64,000 bases of DNA from Deltaproteobacteria bacterium (GCA_017303575.1 JAFLCL010000004.1:1-64000), one strand, 5' to 3'. Positions 1 through 10,049 are shown, counted from the stretch's first letter. Numbers and translations: made by a program. The notes: a model not told the origin generated them from the sequence alone.

Positions 1-1
1 C

Positions 2-3000
2 GTGAGCGAGGCCGCCGCGCCCGCTGTCGCCGCAGAGTCCTCGGGCGTCGCCGAGACAGCAGCCGTGACCGTCGCGGAGCCCGTGGGGACCGCGATCGAT
101 GCAGCGACCGCCGACGCACCCGGAGTCGCCACGGAGAGCGCAGCCCTCGGAACGACGGACGCCGCAGCAGCCTCGACGGACGCTGCCGTCGCCGCAGCAC
201 CGGTCGCCGCCGCCGCGAGCCTCGCCGCGACCGAGGCGATCGCCACGAGCGAGCCTGCTTCGACGGGCGCGCCTCCGATCGCCCCGCCGCCTCCTGCGCC
301 GCCCTCGAGCGCTCCGCCCTCGAGCCCGCCGCCGTCCTCCGATGAAGGTTGGGAGCGCTGGATCGGCGTGCGTGGTGCTGCCGCGTTGGGCGCGTGTGTG
401 CTCGTCGTCGCGGCGCTCTACTTCTTCCAGTTCTCGATCGAGCACGGATGGATCGGGCCGTTCGCGCGCGTGTGCATCGGCCTCGCGGCCGGCATGGCGT
501 GCGTCGTCGGCTCGGAGCCGCTGCGACGTCGCTACGAGGGCACGACCATCGCGGCGACGCTGGCCAACTGGCTCGCCGGCGCGGGCATCGCGATCCTCTA
601 CGCGTCCTCGTGGGCGGCGAGCGGCCTCTACCAGCTCGTGCCCTCGATCGTGAGCGGCGTGGCGATGGTGGCGATCACGGGCGCGTGCGCGGGCCTCGCC
701 GTGTACCGCGACTCGCTCGCGATCGCCGTGCTCGGTCTCTTCGGCGGCTTCCTCACCCCGCTCGCGCTCTCGACCGGGCAGGACCGGCCGATCCCGCTCT
801 TCACGTACCTCTTTCTCCTCGACGCTGCGCTGCTCTTCCTCGCGCAGCGCAAGCGCTGGCCCTCGCTCGCCGCGCTCGCGCTCGCGTTCACCGCGCTCTA
901 CCAGCTCGCGTGGATCTTCGGCTCGATGCGCGAGGCCACCACGTGGATCGGCCTCATCATCACGCTCTTCTTCTCCGCGCTCTTCGCGGGCGCGACGATG
1001 CTGGTCTCGCACGGAGACACGGAGGACGAGAAGGAGAACGCGACCAACAAGCTCGTGCGCATCGCGGCGGTGCTCGTGCCGTTCGTGCTCGCGATCGCGT
1101 TCGCCACGCAGGGCGGCGGAGTCGTCGGCTTCGGCACGACGCTCACGCTGGTGTGCCTCCTGTCGATCGGCGCGATCTTCGTCGCGCGACGTGATCGCAT
1201 CGGCTGGCTCGCGCCGGCGGCAGCGTCGGCCACCGTCGGTCTCGTGCTCGTGTTCCTCGCGAGCCATGCCTCCCACGAGCTCGTCGCGTGGCAGGTGGCG
1301 CTGATGACGATCGTGCCGGCCTTCGTGTACCTCGCGGGCGTCGAGCTCTCGGAGCGCGAGATCTGGCTCTTGCCCGAGGATCGCAGCCTCGCGATCGCGA
1401 GCCTGATCGTGTCCGGTGGCGCGACGATGCTGCTCGGCCTGTTCGCGAGCCTGCACGCCGAGGCGTTCGTCACCTGGACGATCACGCTGGTGCTGCTCTC
1501 GCTCGCGCTCCTTCGCGTCACGCACCTCACGGGCTGGTCGTTCGTGGCGCTGCTCAGCTCGCTCGTGCACGGCGGCACGTGGGCGGTGTGGTCGTTCGCG
1601 TGGGCGGATCGCGACGAGCCCGTGCGCCTCGCCGTCGTCGCCGTGCTCGGCGTGCTCCACCTCGCGTTCTACCAAGGTCTCGCGGTGCTCTCGACACGTG
1701 AGTCGGAGGCGGCGTCGCTGCCCGAGGGCGAGGCCACCGGCATGGAGGGGCTCGTCTCGCGCCGCACGCTGCTCGAGGCCGCGGCCTCGATCGGTCCTGC
1801 GTTGCTCCTCCTCTCGCTCGTTGCTGCCGACGCGCTGCGCGATCTCCATCTCGTGCTCCACGTCGCGCTGGCGTGGGTGCTCGGCCTCTTCGTCGCGATG
1901 CCCGCGATGCGATCGGCGAACCGCGCGATGCCCTACCTGGGCGTCTTGCCGCTCGTGGCGAGCGCGCTCGTCGCGCTGGTGATGAGCGCGAACGAGATCA
2001 GCCTCGCGCCCCTCCGACAGATCGAGACGGCGCGCACGATCCGGTTCGCGTCGAGCGCCGTCGCCGTCGTGCTCTTCACGGTGCTACCCACGCTCTCGCG
2101 TGGCCTCGCGCGAACACGCTGGGCGTGGCGCGCGGCCGCGATCACCCCGCTCCTCTTCTTCGGCGCGCTCCACCACGGCTGGACCTGGGCGTTCGGCACG
2201 CAGTGGATCGGTGCCCTGCCCGTCTCGCTCGCGCTGCTCACGCTCTCGCTCGTCGGCCTGGCTCGTACGCAGAACGACGATGACCGCGAGGTGCGCGTGA
2301 GCGCGCTCGTGTGGCTGTCGGGCGCGACGATGCTGTTCGTGACCGTGGCGATCCCGCTCCAGCTCGACCGCGAGTGGATCACGATCGGCTGGGCGCTCGA
2401 GGCCGTCGCGCTGCTCGCGCTCTACCGCCGCCTCGATCACGCGGGCCTCAAGTGGGTCGCGATGCTGCTCTTCGTGTCGGTGAGCGCGCGCCTGCTGCTC
2501 AACCCCTACGTGCTCGGGTACTACGAGCGCAGCCCGATCCGGATCTTCAACTGGCTCTCGTACACGTACCTCGTGCCGGCGGCCTGCCTCGTCGCGGGCG
2601 GCATGTTGCTCGCGGAGCTCGAGGGGCCGCGCCTGCGCACGTGGGAGAGCACGTTCCTGCCGGACGCGACGAAGCGCCCGTTCACAGCACTCTTCTACGG
2701 GCTCGCGCTGGTGATCGGTTTCGCGTGGCTCAACCTCACGATCTTCGATTGGTACGCGACCGGCCCCGCGCTGAGCATCCCCACCGATCGCCTGCCTGCG
2801 CGGGACCTCACGATCTCGATCGCGTGGGCGCTCTACGGCCTCTTCATGCTCGCGCTCGGCATGTGGCGATCGAGCACGCCGATGCGCATCACGAGCCTGC
2901 TGCTCATCCTGCTCACGGCGGCGAAGGTGTTCCTCTACGACCTCTCGAACCTCCGCGACCTCTACCGCGTGGCGGCCCTCGTCGGCCTCGCGATGTCCCT

Positions 3001-3064
3001 CATCATCATCTCGCTCGCCTACCAACGCTTCGTGTTCCGTTCGACGCCCAAGGAGCGCGCATGA
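2..3064 (+). CDS. DUF2339 multi-spanning membrane protein
   Basis: A large polytopic inner-membrane protein of about 1020 residues. The first ~110 residues are Ala/Pro-rich and low in complexity. From about residue 120 to the end there is an almost unbroken series of roughly 25 hydrophobic helices with few loops, which is the DUF2339 pattern. No enzymatic motif is visible. The stop overlaps the next start by 4 nt (ATGA), so the two genes are translationally coupled. The next gene is DUF3999, the usual partner of DUF2339, which supports the call. The GTG at position 2 is the first in-frame start visible, but the real start may lie before the window. Function is unknown; a cell-envelope role is inferred from topology. 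Confidence 0.85.
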   Translation: MSEAAAPAVAAESSGVAETAAVTVAEPVGTAIDAATADAPGVATESAALGTTDAAAASTDAAVAAAPVAAAASLAATEAIATSEPASTGAPPIAPPPPAPPSSAPPSSPPPSSDEGWERWIGVRGAAALGACVLVVAALYFFQFSIEHGWIGPFARVCIGLAAGMACVVGSEPLRRRYEGTTIAATLANWLAGAGIAILYASSWAASGLYQLVPSIVSGVAMVAITGACAGLAVYRDSLAIAVLGLFGGFLTPLALSTGQDRPIPLFTYLFLLDAALLFLAQRKRWPSLAALALAFTALYQLAWIFGSMREATTWIGLIITLFFSALFAGATMLVSHGDTEDEKENATNKLVRIAAVLVPFVLAIAFATQGGGVVGFGTTLTLVCLLSIGAIFVARRDRIGWLAPAAASATVGLVLVFLASHASHELVAWQVALMTIVPAFVYLAGVELSEREIWLLPEDRSLAIASLIVSGGATMLLGLFASLHAEAFVTWTITLVLLSLALLRVTHLTGWSFVALLSSLVHGGTWAVWSFAWADRDEPVRLAVVAVLGVLHLAFYQGLAVLSTRESEAASLPEGEATGMEGLVSRRTLLEAAASIGPALLLLSLVAADALRDLHLVLHVALAWVLGLFVAMPAMRSANRAMPYLGVLPLVASALVALVMSANEISLAPLRQIETARTIRFASSAVAVVLFTVLPTLSRGLARTRWAWRAAAITPLLFFGALHHGWTWAFGTQWIGALPVSLALLTLSLVGLARTQNDDDREVRVSALVWLSGATMLFVTVAIPLQLDREWITIGWALEAVALLALYRRLDHAGLKWVAMLLFVSVSARLLLNPYVLGYYERSPIRIFNWLSYTYLVPAACLVAGGMLLAELEGPRLRTWESTFLPDATKRPFTALFYGLALVIGFAWLNLTIFDWYATGPALSIPTDRLPARDLTISIAWALYGLFMLALGMWRSSTPMRITSLLLILLTAAKVFLYDLSNLRDLYRVAALVGLAMSLIIISLAYQRFVFRSTPKERA

Positions 3065-5334
3065 GCCGCCACTTCGTCCTGTCCCTGGTCTCCCTCGCGA
3101 TCGCGGCGCTCGCGCTCACCCCGACGCCATCCCGCGCGCAGTCGAGCCGCAGCCTCTCGTTGTTCCCGCACCAAGCCGCGATCCACGAGCCCTCGAGCAG
3201 CTACGGCCTCGTGCGCCTCCCGCTCCCTCCCGACGTGCTCGCAGGCGCGGCGAGCGATCTGGGCGACGTACGCGTGCACGATGCCCAAGGGCTCGAGGTG
3301 CCGTACGCGATCGATCGCGGCGACGTGACGTACCCCGTGTCGCAGACGGGCGAGCGACGCGCCGTCGTCCCCTTCGACGCGCAGGAACAGACGCGCACGA
3401 GCGGCGGCATCACGACGTCGACGGAGAGCTACCGCGTGCGGCCGCCTGCCCCGCCTTCGTACGGCGGCACGTGGCAGCTGCTCATCGACCCGCAGCCGAG
3501 CGAGACCGTGCGGCAGGTGATCGTGCGGGCCGAGCCAGCGTTCGGAGAGCCGCGCGAGATCGTGCGCACCTCGATCTTCCGCTTCGCGCGCTACGGCAAC
3601 GAGCGCCTCGCGATCACGCTGCCCGGCGTGGTCGACGAGCCACTGGCGATCGAGATCACCGGCGAGGGCCCGTCCATCCATCCGAGCTTCGCGCTGCGCG
3701 AGGTCCAGCGGACCGTGATCACGCCCACCACCGTCGATGTGCCCCTCGCGGTGCGCGAGACACGACGCGAGGGTACGCGCACCATCCTCGTGGTCGCGCG
3801 GCCGCGCGGCCTGCGCACGGAGTCGATCACCGTCGACTCCTCCACCCTCACCTTCGCCCGCAACGTCGAGGTCGCGGCGAGCACGTCCGCGGGGCGCGTG
3901 ACGCTCGGCACCGGCGGCCTCGTGCGCGTCGCAGGGGTGGACATCCCCGATCTCCGCGTCGTGCGCCTGGCAGAAGGAGGTGGCGACGTGATCGAGGTCG
4001 TCATCGAGGACGGCGACAGCCCGCCGCTCGCCGACGTGACGGTGTCGGCCGCCACGCGCGTGCCCGCGTTGCTCTTCGACGCGGGGCGTGCGCAGGACCT
4101 GCGTTGGGGAGGGCACCGCGCGCGCGCGCCGCGCTACGACCTGATGAGCGCCGACCTCGCGAGCCTCGTGCGCGATCGAGAGCTCGTCGTCGCGACGCTC
4201 GGTCCCATCGTTCCCAACCCCGATCACGACGACACGCCCGCGCTCTCGTTCGCGATGCGTGCGGGCCAGACCGTCGAGCGATCACGCTCGACGCACGTCG
4301 CGCCGCTCACGGTGATCGAGACGCATGACGGCCTCTCGCGTTTCGCGGTCACGCCTGCGATGTGGGCCGCGGCGCGAGAGGATCTCGCGGATCTCCGCGT
4401 GGTCGACGGCGAGGCACGACAGTGGCCGTACGTCCTCACGATGGCGCCGCCCAACGACGAGCTCGAGGCCACCGTCGCGCCTGCGGTGCCTGGTGAGGTC
4501 GCGCACCACAGCCGTCACGCGATCACGCTCCCGGTCGCGACGATGTCGCCCCTCCTCGTGCGCATCGAGCTGCCGCCGCAGCTCGTGGCGCGCCTCGTCA
4601 CGGTGCGCGGTCTGACCGAGCGCGGCGAAGAGCACGACCTCGGCGTCGCCAACTTCCTCAGCAGCGCCGACGCGCCCGCGCGCCTCGAGCTCTCTCTGTT
4701 CGGCGAGCGCGTGACCTCGCTCTGGCTCGACGTCGACGACGGCGACGAAGCGCCGCTCGCGATCGAGCGCGTCACGATCGTGCAGGCAGGCCACGAGGTG
4801 CAGCTCGTCGCGCCCGCGGGCGAGTACACCGTGCTCGTGGGGGATCTCGACGCGACGGCGCCGACCTACGACGTCGCGGACGCGTGGGAGCTGCTCGCGG
4901 TGCTCGAGTCGGAGGACGCGACGCTCGGCGCACTCGTCACCAACCCCGAGCATCGTGAGCCCTCGTTCTTCGAGCGCTCGGGGTGGGAGACCTTCGTGTT
5001 GAGCGGTGTGCTCGGTCTCGTCGTGCTCGTGTTGTTCGTGCTCACGCTGCGGATCGCGCGGAGCGAGTCCGAGACGCAGCCCGCCCCTCGAACCGTCGCG
5101 GCGACGGCCGAGGCGAACGAGCCCCCAGCGACGAAGGCCGGAGACACCAAGGCCGAAGACACCAAGGCCGAAGACACCAAGGCCGAAGACACCAAGGCCG
5201 ACGACGTGAAGCCCGATGACACCAAGGCCGACGACGTGAAGCCCGATGACACCAAGGCCGACGACGTGAAGCCCGATGACACCAAGGCCGACGACGTGAA
5301 GCCCGAAGGACCGTCCGGCGAAGGACAGGCGTAG
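3061..5334 (+). CDS. DUF3999 family envelope protein with repetitive acidic tail
   Basis: About 757 residues. It has a signal peptide (hydrophobic residues ~5-22 ending near PSRAQS), a large beta-rich exported region, one transmembrane helix near residues 645-665, and a cytoplasmic tail. This matches DUF3999, which is typically coded beside DUF2339. The ATG is chosen because it overlaps the upstream stop (ATGA) and starts the signal peptide; the open frame runs further upstream but has no signal there. The last ~60 residues are tandem Lys/Ala/Asp/Thr pentamers and decamers (KAEDT, then KADDVKPDDT), an unusual charged tail probably created by repeat expansion. Confidence 0.85.
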   Translation: MSRHFVLSLVSLAIAALALTPTPSRAQSSRSLSLFPHQAAIHEPSSSYGLVRLPLPPDVLAGAASDLGDVRVHDAQGLEVPYAIDRGDVTYPVSQTGERRAVVPFDAQEQTRTSGGITTSTESYRVRPPAPPSYGGTWQLLIDPQPSETVRQVIVRAEPAFGEPREIVRTSIFRFARYGNERLAITLPGVVDEPLAIEITGEGPSIHPSFALREVQRTVITPTTVDVPLAVRETRREGTRTILVVARPRGLRTESITVDSSTLTFARNVEVAASTSAGRVTLGTGGLVRVAGVDIPDLRVVRLAEGGGDVIEVVIEDGDSPPLADVTVSAATRVPALLFDAGRAQDLRWGGHRARAPRYDLMSADLASLVRDRELVVATLGPIVPNPDHDDTPALSFAMRAGQTVERSRSTHVAPLTVIETHDGLSRFAVTPAMWAAAREDLADLRVVDGEARQWPYVLTMAPPNDELEATVAPAVPGEVAHHSRHAITLPVATMSPLLVRIELPPQLVARLVTVRGLTERGEEHDLGVANFLSSADAPARLELSLFGERVTSLWLDVDDGDEAPLAIERVTIVQAGHEVQLVAPAGEYTVLVGDLDATAPTYDVADAWELLAVLESEDATLGALVTNPEHREPSFFERSGWETFVLSGVLGLVVLVLFVLTLRIARSESETQPAPRTVAATAEANEPPATKAGDTKAEDTKAEDTKAEDTKADDVKPDDTKADDVKPDDTKADDVKPDDTKADDVKPEGPSGEGQA
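5143..5307 (+). repeat. In-gene tandem repeat (15-bp then 30-bp units)
   Basis: Near-identical 15-bp units (GACACCAAGGCCGAA) begin at 5143, 5158 and 5173. From 5188 they merge into 30-bp units repeated at 5218, 5248 and 5278. The array stays in frame and codes for the acidic/basic tail of the DUF3999 protein. The near-perfect identity at DNA level points to recent expansion and possible length variation between strains. Confidence 0.9.
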
Positions 5335-5886
5335 TCAGAGCTCGCACTCGCAGCCGGCGATCGACGTGTCGCAGTCGGTCCATCCCGACTCGCACGTGAG
5401 GGCGCAGTCGCCGCGTCGACACACCGGGCTCGCGTGTGGTGCGCCCTCGCACGCGTGATCGCAGCGACCGCAGTGCTCGATGGACGCATCGACATCGACC
5501 TCGCAGCCGTTCAGTCGATCCGTGTCGCAGTTGGCGAAGCCCGGACGACACACAGCGCGCACGCACAGGTAGGACGCGCAGAACGGGATCGAGCCAGCGA
5601 GCGGCACGCAGCGCTGACCGCACGCGCCGCAGTGATCGGGGTCGGCCTCGACATCGACGCACACCGAGCCGCAGAGACGTGTCGGGGCGGGACACGCGTC
5701 GAGGGGGACCGCGGCATCGGTCGCAGCCTCGGGCGCCACGTCGAGCGTCGGCGCGTCCGCATCGACGATCGCGAACGCGTCGAGCGTTCGCGCGTCGCTC
5801 GGTGGCTCACTCGGTGGACAACCCGCGAGCAGCGCCAGCGCCATCGTCGAGGTGACGCAGCGGACGACGTTCGAGGCGAGGCGCAC
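5335..5886 (-). CDS. Cys-rich lipoprotein
   Basis: About 183 residues if it starts at the GTG at 5886; the ATG at 5844 is an alternative. It has a lipoprotein signal with lipobox LLAGC, a short Asp/Ala-rich linker, and then two or three Cys-rich modules containing DPDHCGACGQRC and EHCGRCDHAC. Such modules are common in secreted proteins of myxobacteria and probably form disulfide-bonded surface domains; no enzymatic residues are seen. It is divergent from the FG-GAP gene with only ~46 bp between starts, and converges with the DUF3999 gene without a gap. Confidence 0.75.
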   Translation of the reverse strand: MRLASNVVRCVTSTMALALLAGCPPSEPPSDARTLDAFAIVDADAPTLDVAPEAATDAAVPLDACPAPTRLCGSVCVDVEADPDHCGACGQRCVPLAGSIPFCASYLCVRAVCRPGFANCDTDRLNGCEVDVDASIEHCGRCDHACEGAPHASPVCRRGDCALTCESGWTDCDTSIAGCECEL

Positions 5887-5919
5887 CGGCGCAGCCTGGG
5901 CGACGCGCGCGTCGAACGC

Positions 5920-5925
5920 TACGCT
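5920..5925 (+). promoter_or_regulatory. -10-like hexamer TACGCT, leaderless start
   Basis: TACGCT ends 7 nt before the GTG at 5933. It follows the same rule as many genes in this window (TANNNT 6-8 nt before the start), so the GTG rather than the upstream ATG is taken as the start. Confidence 0.55.
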
Positions 5926-5932
5926 CGTTCGC

Positions 5933-7693
5933 GTGCGCTCGCCGTCGGCCCTCTCGCTCGCAGCCCTGGCCCTGTTCCAGGCGGCGGGCTGCGAGACCGA
6001 GACGCACCACGGGCCGCGTGATGCACACGGCGAGGACGCTGGACTCGACGCCGAGCCCGTCGTGGACGCGCTCGAGATCACGACGAACGACGGATCGTTC
6101 GATGCCGGCCCCGACGCATACGCGATGCCTGCGCCGTGGTTCGTGGACGTCACGCATGCATGGGGCATCGAGTACGTGCGCGAGGGCGCGGAGGGCTACG
6201 AGACGATCACCGATCGCATCGGCGGCGGCGTGTGCCCGTTCGATCTCGATGGCGTGGCGCCGCTCGATCTCGTGTTCCCGATGCGAAAGACGGAGACGTC
6301 GCACACGCGCCTCTACGTCGGTCGTCGTGTCGGCTCGGAGCTCGAGTACGCCGACGAGACCGACACGCGCGGCCTCGGAGGCGCGGGCGACGTGCACGCG
6401 TGCCTCGCCTTCGACGCGGACGGCGACGGTGACGAGGATCTCGCGCTCGCGGGGCGCGGCACCGTGCAGCTCTTCGAGAACGAAGGCGGTCGGCTCTCGG
6501 AGATCACGGCGCGCCTCGGTCTGTCCCTCGATCCGCGCGACGTCTACGCGGGGATGGCGGCGGGGGACGTCGATCACGACGGTGACGTCGACCTCTTCGT
6601 CGCGGGCTTTCTGCGCTTCGACGTGTCCCGCTTCGAGCCCGGCGAGCGCTGCGGCACGATCCCTTGCAGCAGCTCGCTCTACGAGCTCGAGGGCATCCGC
6701 GATCTCGTCCTCGTGCGAGAGGCCGACGGCAGCTACCGCGACGCGACCGCTGCGATCGCGCCCGATCTCCTGCGCGACGAGATGACGTTGGTTCCTGCGA
6801 TCCTGCGCATGACCGGGACGGGGCCCGTCGATCTCTTCGTGGGCAACGATCTCGGCGCGCGCTACCGCGATCGCGTGCTGCGATGGAGCGAGGCTGCGGG
6901 CGAGTACGTCGACGTCGCGATCGAGCTCGGCCTGGCGACGAACGCGCGGGGCTATGGCATCGACACGATGGGATGGTCGCAAGGCGATCTCGACGACGAC
7001 GGCGCGCTCGACTTCGTCACCTCGAGCTGGCCGGGCGACACCACGGCCGCGCACTTCTGCGCGACGCTCACGGACGGCGACTTCTGCGAGGAGCGCGGCC
7101 GGACGGTGGGCCTGTCCACCGGCGTGGGCTCGTTCCGATGGGGCGTCGGCGTCGGCGATCTCGACCTCGACGGCGATCTCGACGTCATCGAGGCCGCGGG
7201 GCACCTCTATGCGCAAGACGACCTCGGTCGCACCGCGGACGAGCTCCAGACACCCAACCTCTTCGAGAACGTGGGCGGCGCGCTCGAGCGACGCGTCTAC
7301 CCCGCCGACGATGCGCTCGCGACTCGCGCGACGCTGCGCGGTCTGTCGCTGGTCGATCTCGACGACGACGGACGCCTCGACGTCGTGATGGCGCCCTCGC
7401 GCGGCGAGCCGCGCGTCCTCCACAACGTGCACGCGCGCGAGGGCCACTGGCTCCGCGTCGCGCTCCACGGGCAGGCCGCGGGCGCCCGCCTCGTGATCTC
7501 GTGGGCCGGTGGTCGCGTGATCCGTGCGCACCCGATCGGCGAGGGCTTCATGGGCAACTTCGACCCGCGCGTGCACGTGGGCCTGCCGGCCGACGTCACG
7601 CACGTGTCGGTCGACGTTGACTGGCCCTCGGGCGAGATCTCGCGCCGCACCGACGTCGCGGTAGACGGCGAGCTCAGCGTCGCTTCGCCGTGA
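5933..7693 (+). CDS. FG-GAP repeat / ASPIC-UnbV domain lipoprotein
   Basis: About 586 residues. The lipoprotein signal has the lipobox QAAGC. The body holds repeated Asp-rich calcium-binding loops typical of FG-GAP/VCBS blades (DADGDGDEDL, DVDHDGDVDL, DLDDDGALD, DLDLDGDLD, DLDDDGRLD), giving an integrin-like beta-propeller. The last ~70 residues (VISWAGGRVI through VDVDWPSG) match the ASPIC/UnbV domain, so the whole is CRTAC1-like. The protein is probably surface-anchored and binds calcium. Start chosen from the -10-like hexamer and the signal peptide. It overlaps the convergent DUF1801 gene by 20 bp. Confidence 0.85.
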   Translation: MRSPSALSLAALALFQAAGCETETHHGPRDAHGEDAGLDAEPVVDALEITTNDGSFDAGPDAYAMPAPWFVDVTHAWGIEYVREGAEGYETITDRIGGGVCPFDLDGVAPLDLVFPMRKTETSHTRLYVGRRVGSELEYADETDTRGLGGAGDVHACLAFDADGDGDEDLALAGRGTVQLFENEGGRLSEITARLGLSLDPRDVYAGMAAGDVDHDGDVDLFVAGFLRFDVSRFEPGERCGTIPCSSSLYELEGIRDLVLVREADGSYRDATAAIAPDLLRDEMTLVPAILRMTGTGPVDLFVGNDLGARYRDRVLRWSEAAGEYVDVAIELGLATNARGYGIDTMGWSQGDLDDDGALDFVTSSWPGDTTAAHFCATLTDGDFCEERGRTVGLSTGVGSFRWGVGVGDLDLDGDLDVIEAAGHLYAQDDLGRTADELQTPNLFENVGGALERRVYPADDALATRATLRGLSLVDLDDDGRLDVVMAPSRGEPRVLHNVHAREGHWLRVALHGQAAGARLVISWAGGRVIRAHPIGEGFMGNFDPRVHVGLPADVTHVSVDVDWPSGEISRRTDVAVDGELSVASP

Positions 7694-8054
7694 TCTTCGC
7701 GGCGGCGCGGATCTCGGCACGTCGCGCCGCGATCAGCTTCTTCACGAGCGTGAGCGGCAGCCCACGCGCGGGATCGAAGTGGAGCGCCGACTTCGTGCGC
7801 GAGTACGCAGCGAGCGCGTCGGCCATGCCGTCGAGCGTGGTGCCGCTGAACGGGTAGTACGAGCAGCCCTTGCTCGTGGCGAGGAAGCCCGCGAAGACCT
7901 CGTCGTTCCATCGGAACGCCGGCATCGAGTAGGAGATGCACTCCTCGCACTCGGGCACGATGCGATGGATCTGCGCGCGCAGCGCCTCGAGCGCGGCGCG
8001 GCGATCGGCCGCGACACCCGCGAGGTAGGCGTCGATGGATGCCGGCGCGCCCAT
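7674..8054 (-). CDS. DUF1801 / YdhG-like protein
   Basis: 126 residues. The sequence shows the YdhG/DUF1801 fold marks: SIDAYLAGV near the N-terminus, an ISYSMPAF motif near residue 41, and SALHFDP plus a basic C-terminus. Members of this family have been linked to iron chaperone functions in Bacillus, but the role here is not known. It is the last gene of a tight minus-strand operon: its ATG overlaps the stop of the Lon-N protein by one base (TGATG). Confidence 0.8.
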   Translation of the reverse strand: MGAPASIDAYLAGVAADRRAALEALRAQIHRIVPECEECISYSMPAFRWNDEVFAGFLATSKGCSYYPFSGTTLDGMADALAAYSRTKSALHFDPARGLPLTLVKKLIAARRAEIRAAAKITAKRR

Positions 8055-8719
8055 CAGTTCGCCGCCCCCCCTTGGGCCGAGCGGATCGCGTTGAGGATCT
8101 TCGCGACGTGCTCGAGCACCAGCTCGCCGCGCGCGAGCACGTCGAGCGTCTCGAGCACCTGACGTCGCAGCTCGGGGATGCGTCGGAAGTAGCGATCCGC
8201 GAGGCGATCCGCGAGCACGCTGGGGTGGCCATCGAAGCGCACGCCCTCACCTCCTCCGAGCTCGCGCTCGATCTCGACCAGCTCGCGCGCGCACGCGCGC
8301 AACGAGACACCGGTGGCCTCGAGCGCTGCGCCATCGCGCACGAGGTCCTCGAGCACCTCGACCTCCGCGCGTCGATAGAGGAGCGCGCCACGATCCACCT
8401 CACGCAGGCGCACGCGCGCGTGGACGGCCAAGAGCACGTCCATCGTGCCGTCCGCCTGCACCTCCGAGGCGACGACACGCGCCACGCTCGCGATGGGGTG
8501 GAGCGCGCAGTCGTCGCGCCGCGCGTCCTCGCCCTGCACCACCTCGGCGAGCACGAGCTCGCGCACGCCAGCGCTGGCGTCCCCATCACCCACGAGGTCG
8601 CGCGCCATCGCGCGGTAGCGCGGCTCGAAGAAGTGGAAGCCCACCTGCGATCCCGGCAGCGCCACGAGGCCCGGCAGCGGGAAGATCGGCAGGATCGCCG
8701 GGGCGGCGCGCTCGCTCAC
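8054..8719 (-). CDS. Lon N-terminal (LON substrate-binding) domain protein
   Basis: 221 residues. It starts with the typical Lon-N motif LPIFPLPGLVALPG followed by FEPRYRAM, then a helical C-terminal part. It lacks the AAA+ and protease domains of Lon, so it is a stand-alone substrate-binding domain protein like those found in many proteobacteria. The GTG at 8719 overlaps the upstream glycosidase stop as GTGA, and its stop overlaps the DUF1801 start, so the three genes are one operon. Target is unknown. Confidence 0.85.
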   Translation of the reverse strand: MSERAAPAILPIFPLPGLVALPGSQVGFHFFEPRYRAMARDLVGDGDASAGVRELVLAEVVQGEDARRDDCALHPIASVARVVASEVQADGTMDVLLAVHARVRLREVDRGALLYRRAEVEVLEDLVRDGAALEATGVSLRACARELVEIERELGGGEGVRFDGHPSVLADRLADRYFRRIPELRRQVLETLDVLARGELVLEHVAKILNAIRSAQGGAAN

Positions 8720-10026
8720 GTGTGTCCCTCCTTCGCCTCGATCAGCGCGCGATAGCGCTCCGCGCTCGGACGCGGCGTGCGCACACCGGTCTCGCGATCG
8801 ACGGCGACGAGACCGAACGGTGCGCGCCAGCCCTCGGCCCACTCGAAGTTGTCGAGCAAGGACCAGTGGAAGTAGCCGCGCACCGGCGCGCCACCCGCCA
8901 TCGCCTCCTCGACCGCCGCGACGTGCTGCTCGAGGTAGCGCACGCGACGAGCGTCGGTCGGATCCATCACGCCGTTCTCCGTCACGTAGAGCGGAGTGCC
9001 GGGGCTCGCCTGGGCGAAGCGCAGCAGCTGATCGCGCAGACCGTCGGGGTGGATCTCGCCCCAGTCCACGTGCTCGAGGCGGACGTTGTGCTCCTGCACG
9101 TGCGCGCCGAACAACGTGCCCGCGGCGCGCGGATCGAAGCGGACGCGGTAGCGCCCGTAGTAGTTGAGGCCGAGCCAGTGGAAGCTCCCTCGGAGCCCGG
9201 GGATCTTCGGCAGCGCGGACACGCGGAGCGGACCTGCGAGCTCGGCGACGCGTCCGCGCTTCTCGGTCAGCGCGTCGAGCACGATCGCGTTGAAGAAGCG
9301 ATCCTGGAGGCGCGCAGCGAGGAGATCGCGGCGCGAGCCGCTCGCAGGATCGAAGCGCGGCGCGTTGAGCACGAGGCCGACCTTCGAGGCTGGGCGCGCG
9401 TCGAGCAGCGCCGCGTACCCCGCCGCGTGCGCGCGCAGGATGGCCGCGAGGGCACGGAAGAACGCGTCGATGCGACCCAGGCCCGGCGGCCAACGCTTGC
9501 CCGCATAGGCCATGAACGCGAGCACCGAGGGCTCGTTGATCGTCGCGACGAGATCGATGCGATCGCCGAGGCGTCGCGCGACGCGATCACAGAAGCGCGC
9601 GAAGCGCTCGGGAAATCGAGGCGAAAGACACGCTCCTTCCTTCGCGAGCCAGCGCGGCAGCGTGAAGTGGAAGAGGGTGGCCATGATCGTCAGGCCTTCA
9701 CCGTGCGCGTGATCGAGGAGGCGCGCGTAGCGATCGAACGCGACCTCGTCGAAGCGACCGGGCTCCGGCTCGAGGCGAGCCCACGAGAGCCCCAGGCGGT
9801 GCGCGGTGTGGCCGAGCCTCGCGGCGAGCGTGAGGTCTTCCTCGGCGCGACCGCTCCACCACTCGCACGCGCGGCCCGCCCGCGAGCCGTCGATCGTGTG
9901 CGAAGGGTCGCGCGTCCAGTCTGCCCAGTCGCTGGGCTCGTCGTCCTCGACCTGGTGGTGAGAGGTCGCGGCGCCCCAGAGAAACGCGTCGTGTGAAGAG
10001 CCCTCGATCGTGGCTTTCGTCCGCAC
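8716..10026 (-). CDS. Glycoside hydrolase family 1 (beta-glucosidase-like)
   Basis: 436 residues, close to the usual GH1 length. The N-terminal FLWGAATSHHQVE motif is the GH1 signature. The acid/base glutamate is in TINEPSVLAF and the nucleophile glutamate is in YVTENGVMD, so both catalytic residues are present. There is no signal peptide, so it is likely cytoplasmic and hydrolyses beta-linked glucosides, galactosides or similar disaccharides; substrate cannot be read from sequence. GTG start; a GGAG lies about 7 nt upstream. First gene of the overlapping operon with the Lon-N and DUF1801 proteins. Confidence 0.9.
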   Translation of the reverse strand: MRTKATIEGSSHDAFLWGAATSHHQVEDDEPSDWADWTRDPSHTIDGSRAGRACEWWSGRAEEDLTLAARLGHTAHRLGLSWARLEPEPGRFDEVAFDRYARLLDHAHGEGLTIMATLFHFTLPRWLAKEGACLSPRFPERFARFCDRVARRLGDRIDLVATINEPSVLAFMAYAGKRWPPGLGRIDAFFRALAAILRAHAAGYAALLDARPASKVGLVLNAPRFDPASGSRRDLLAARLQDRFFNAIVLDALTEKRGRVAELAGPLRVSALPKIPGLRGSFHWLGLNYYGRYRVRFDPRAAGTLFGAHVQEHNVRLEHVDWGEIHPDGLRDQLLRFAQASPGTPLYVTENGVMDPTDARRVRYLEQHVAAVEEAMAGGAPVRGYFHWSLLDNFEWAEGWRAPFGLVAVDRETGVRTPRPSAERYRALIEAKEGHT

Positions 10027-10049
10027 TCGGGCTCCTCACGTCCGGGAAG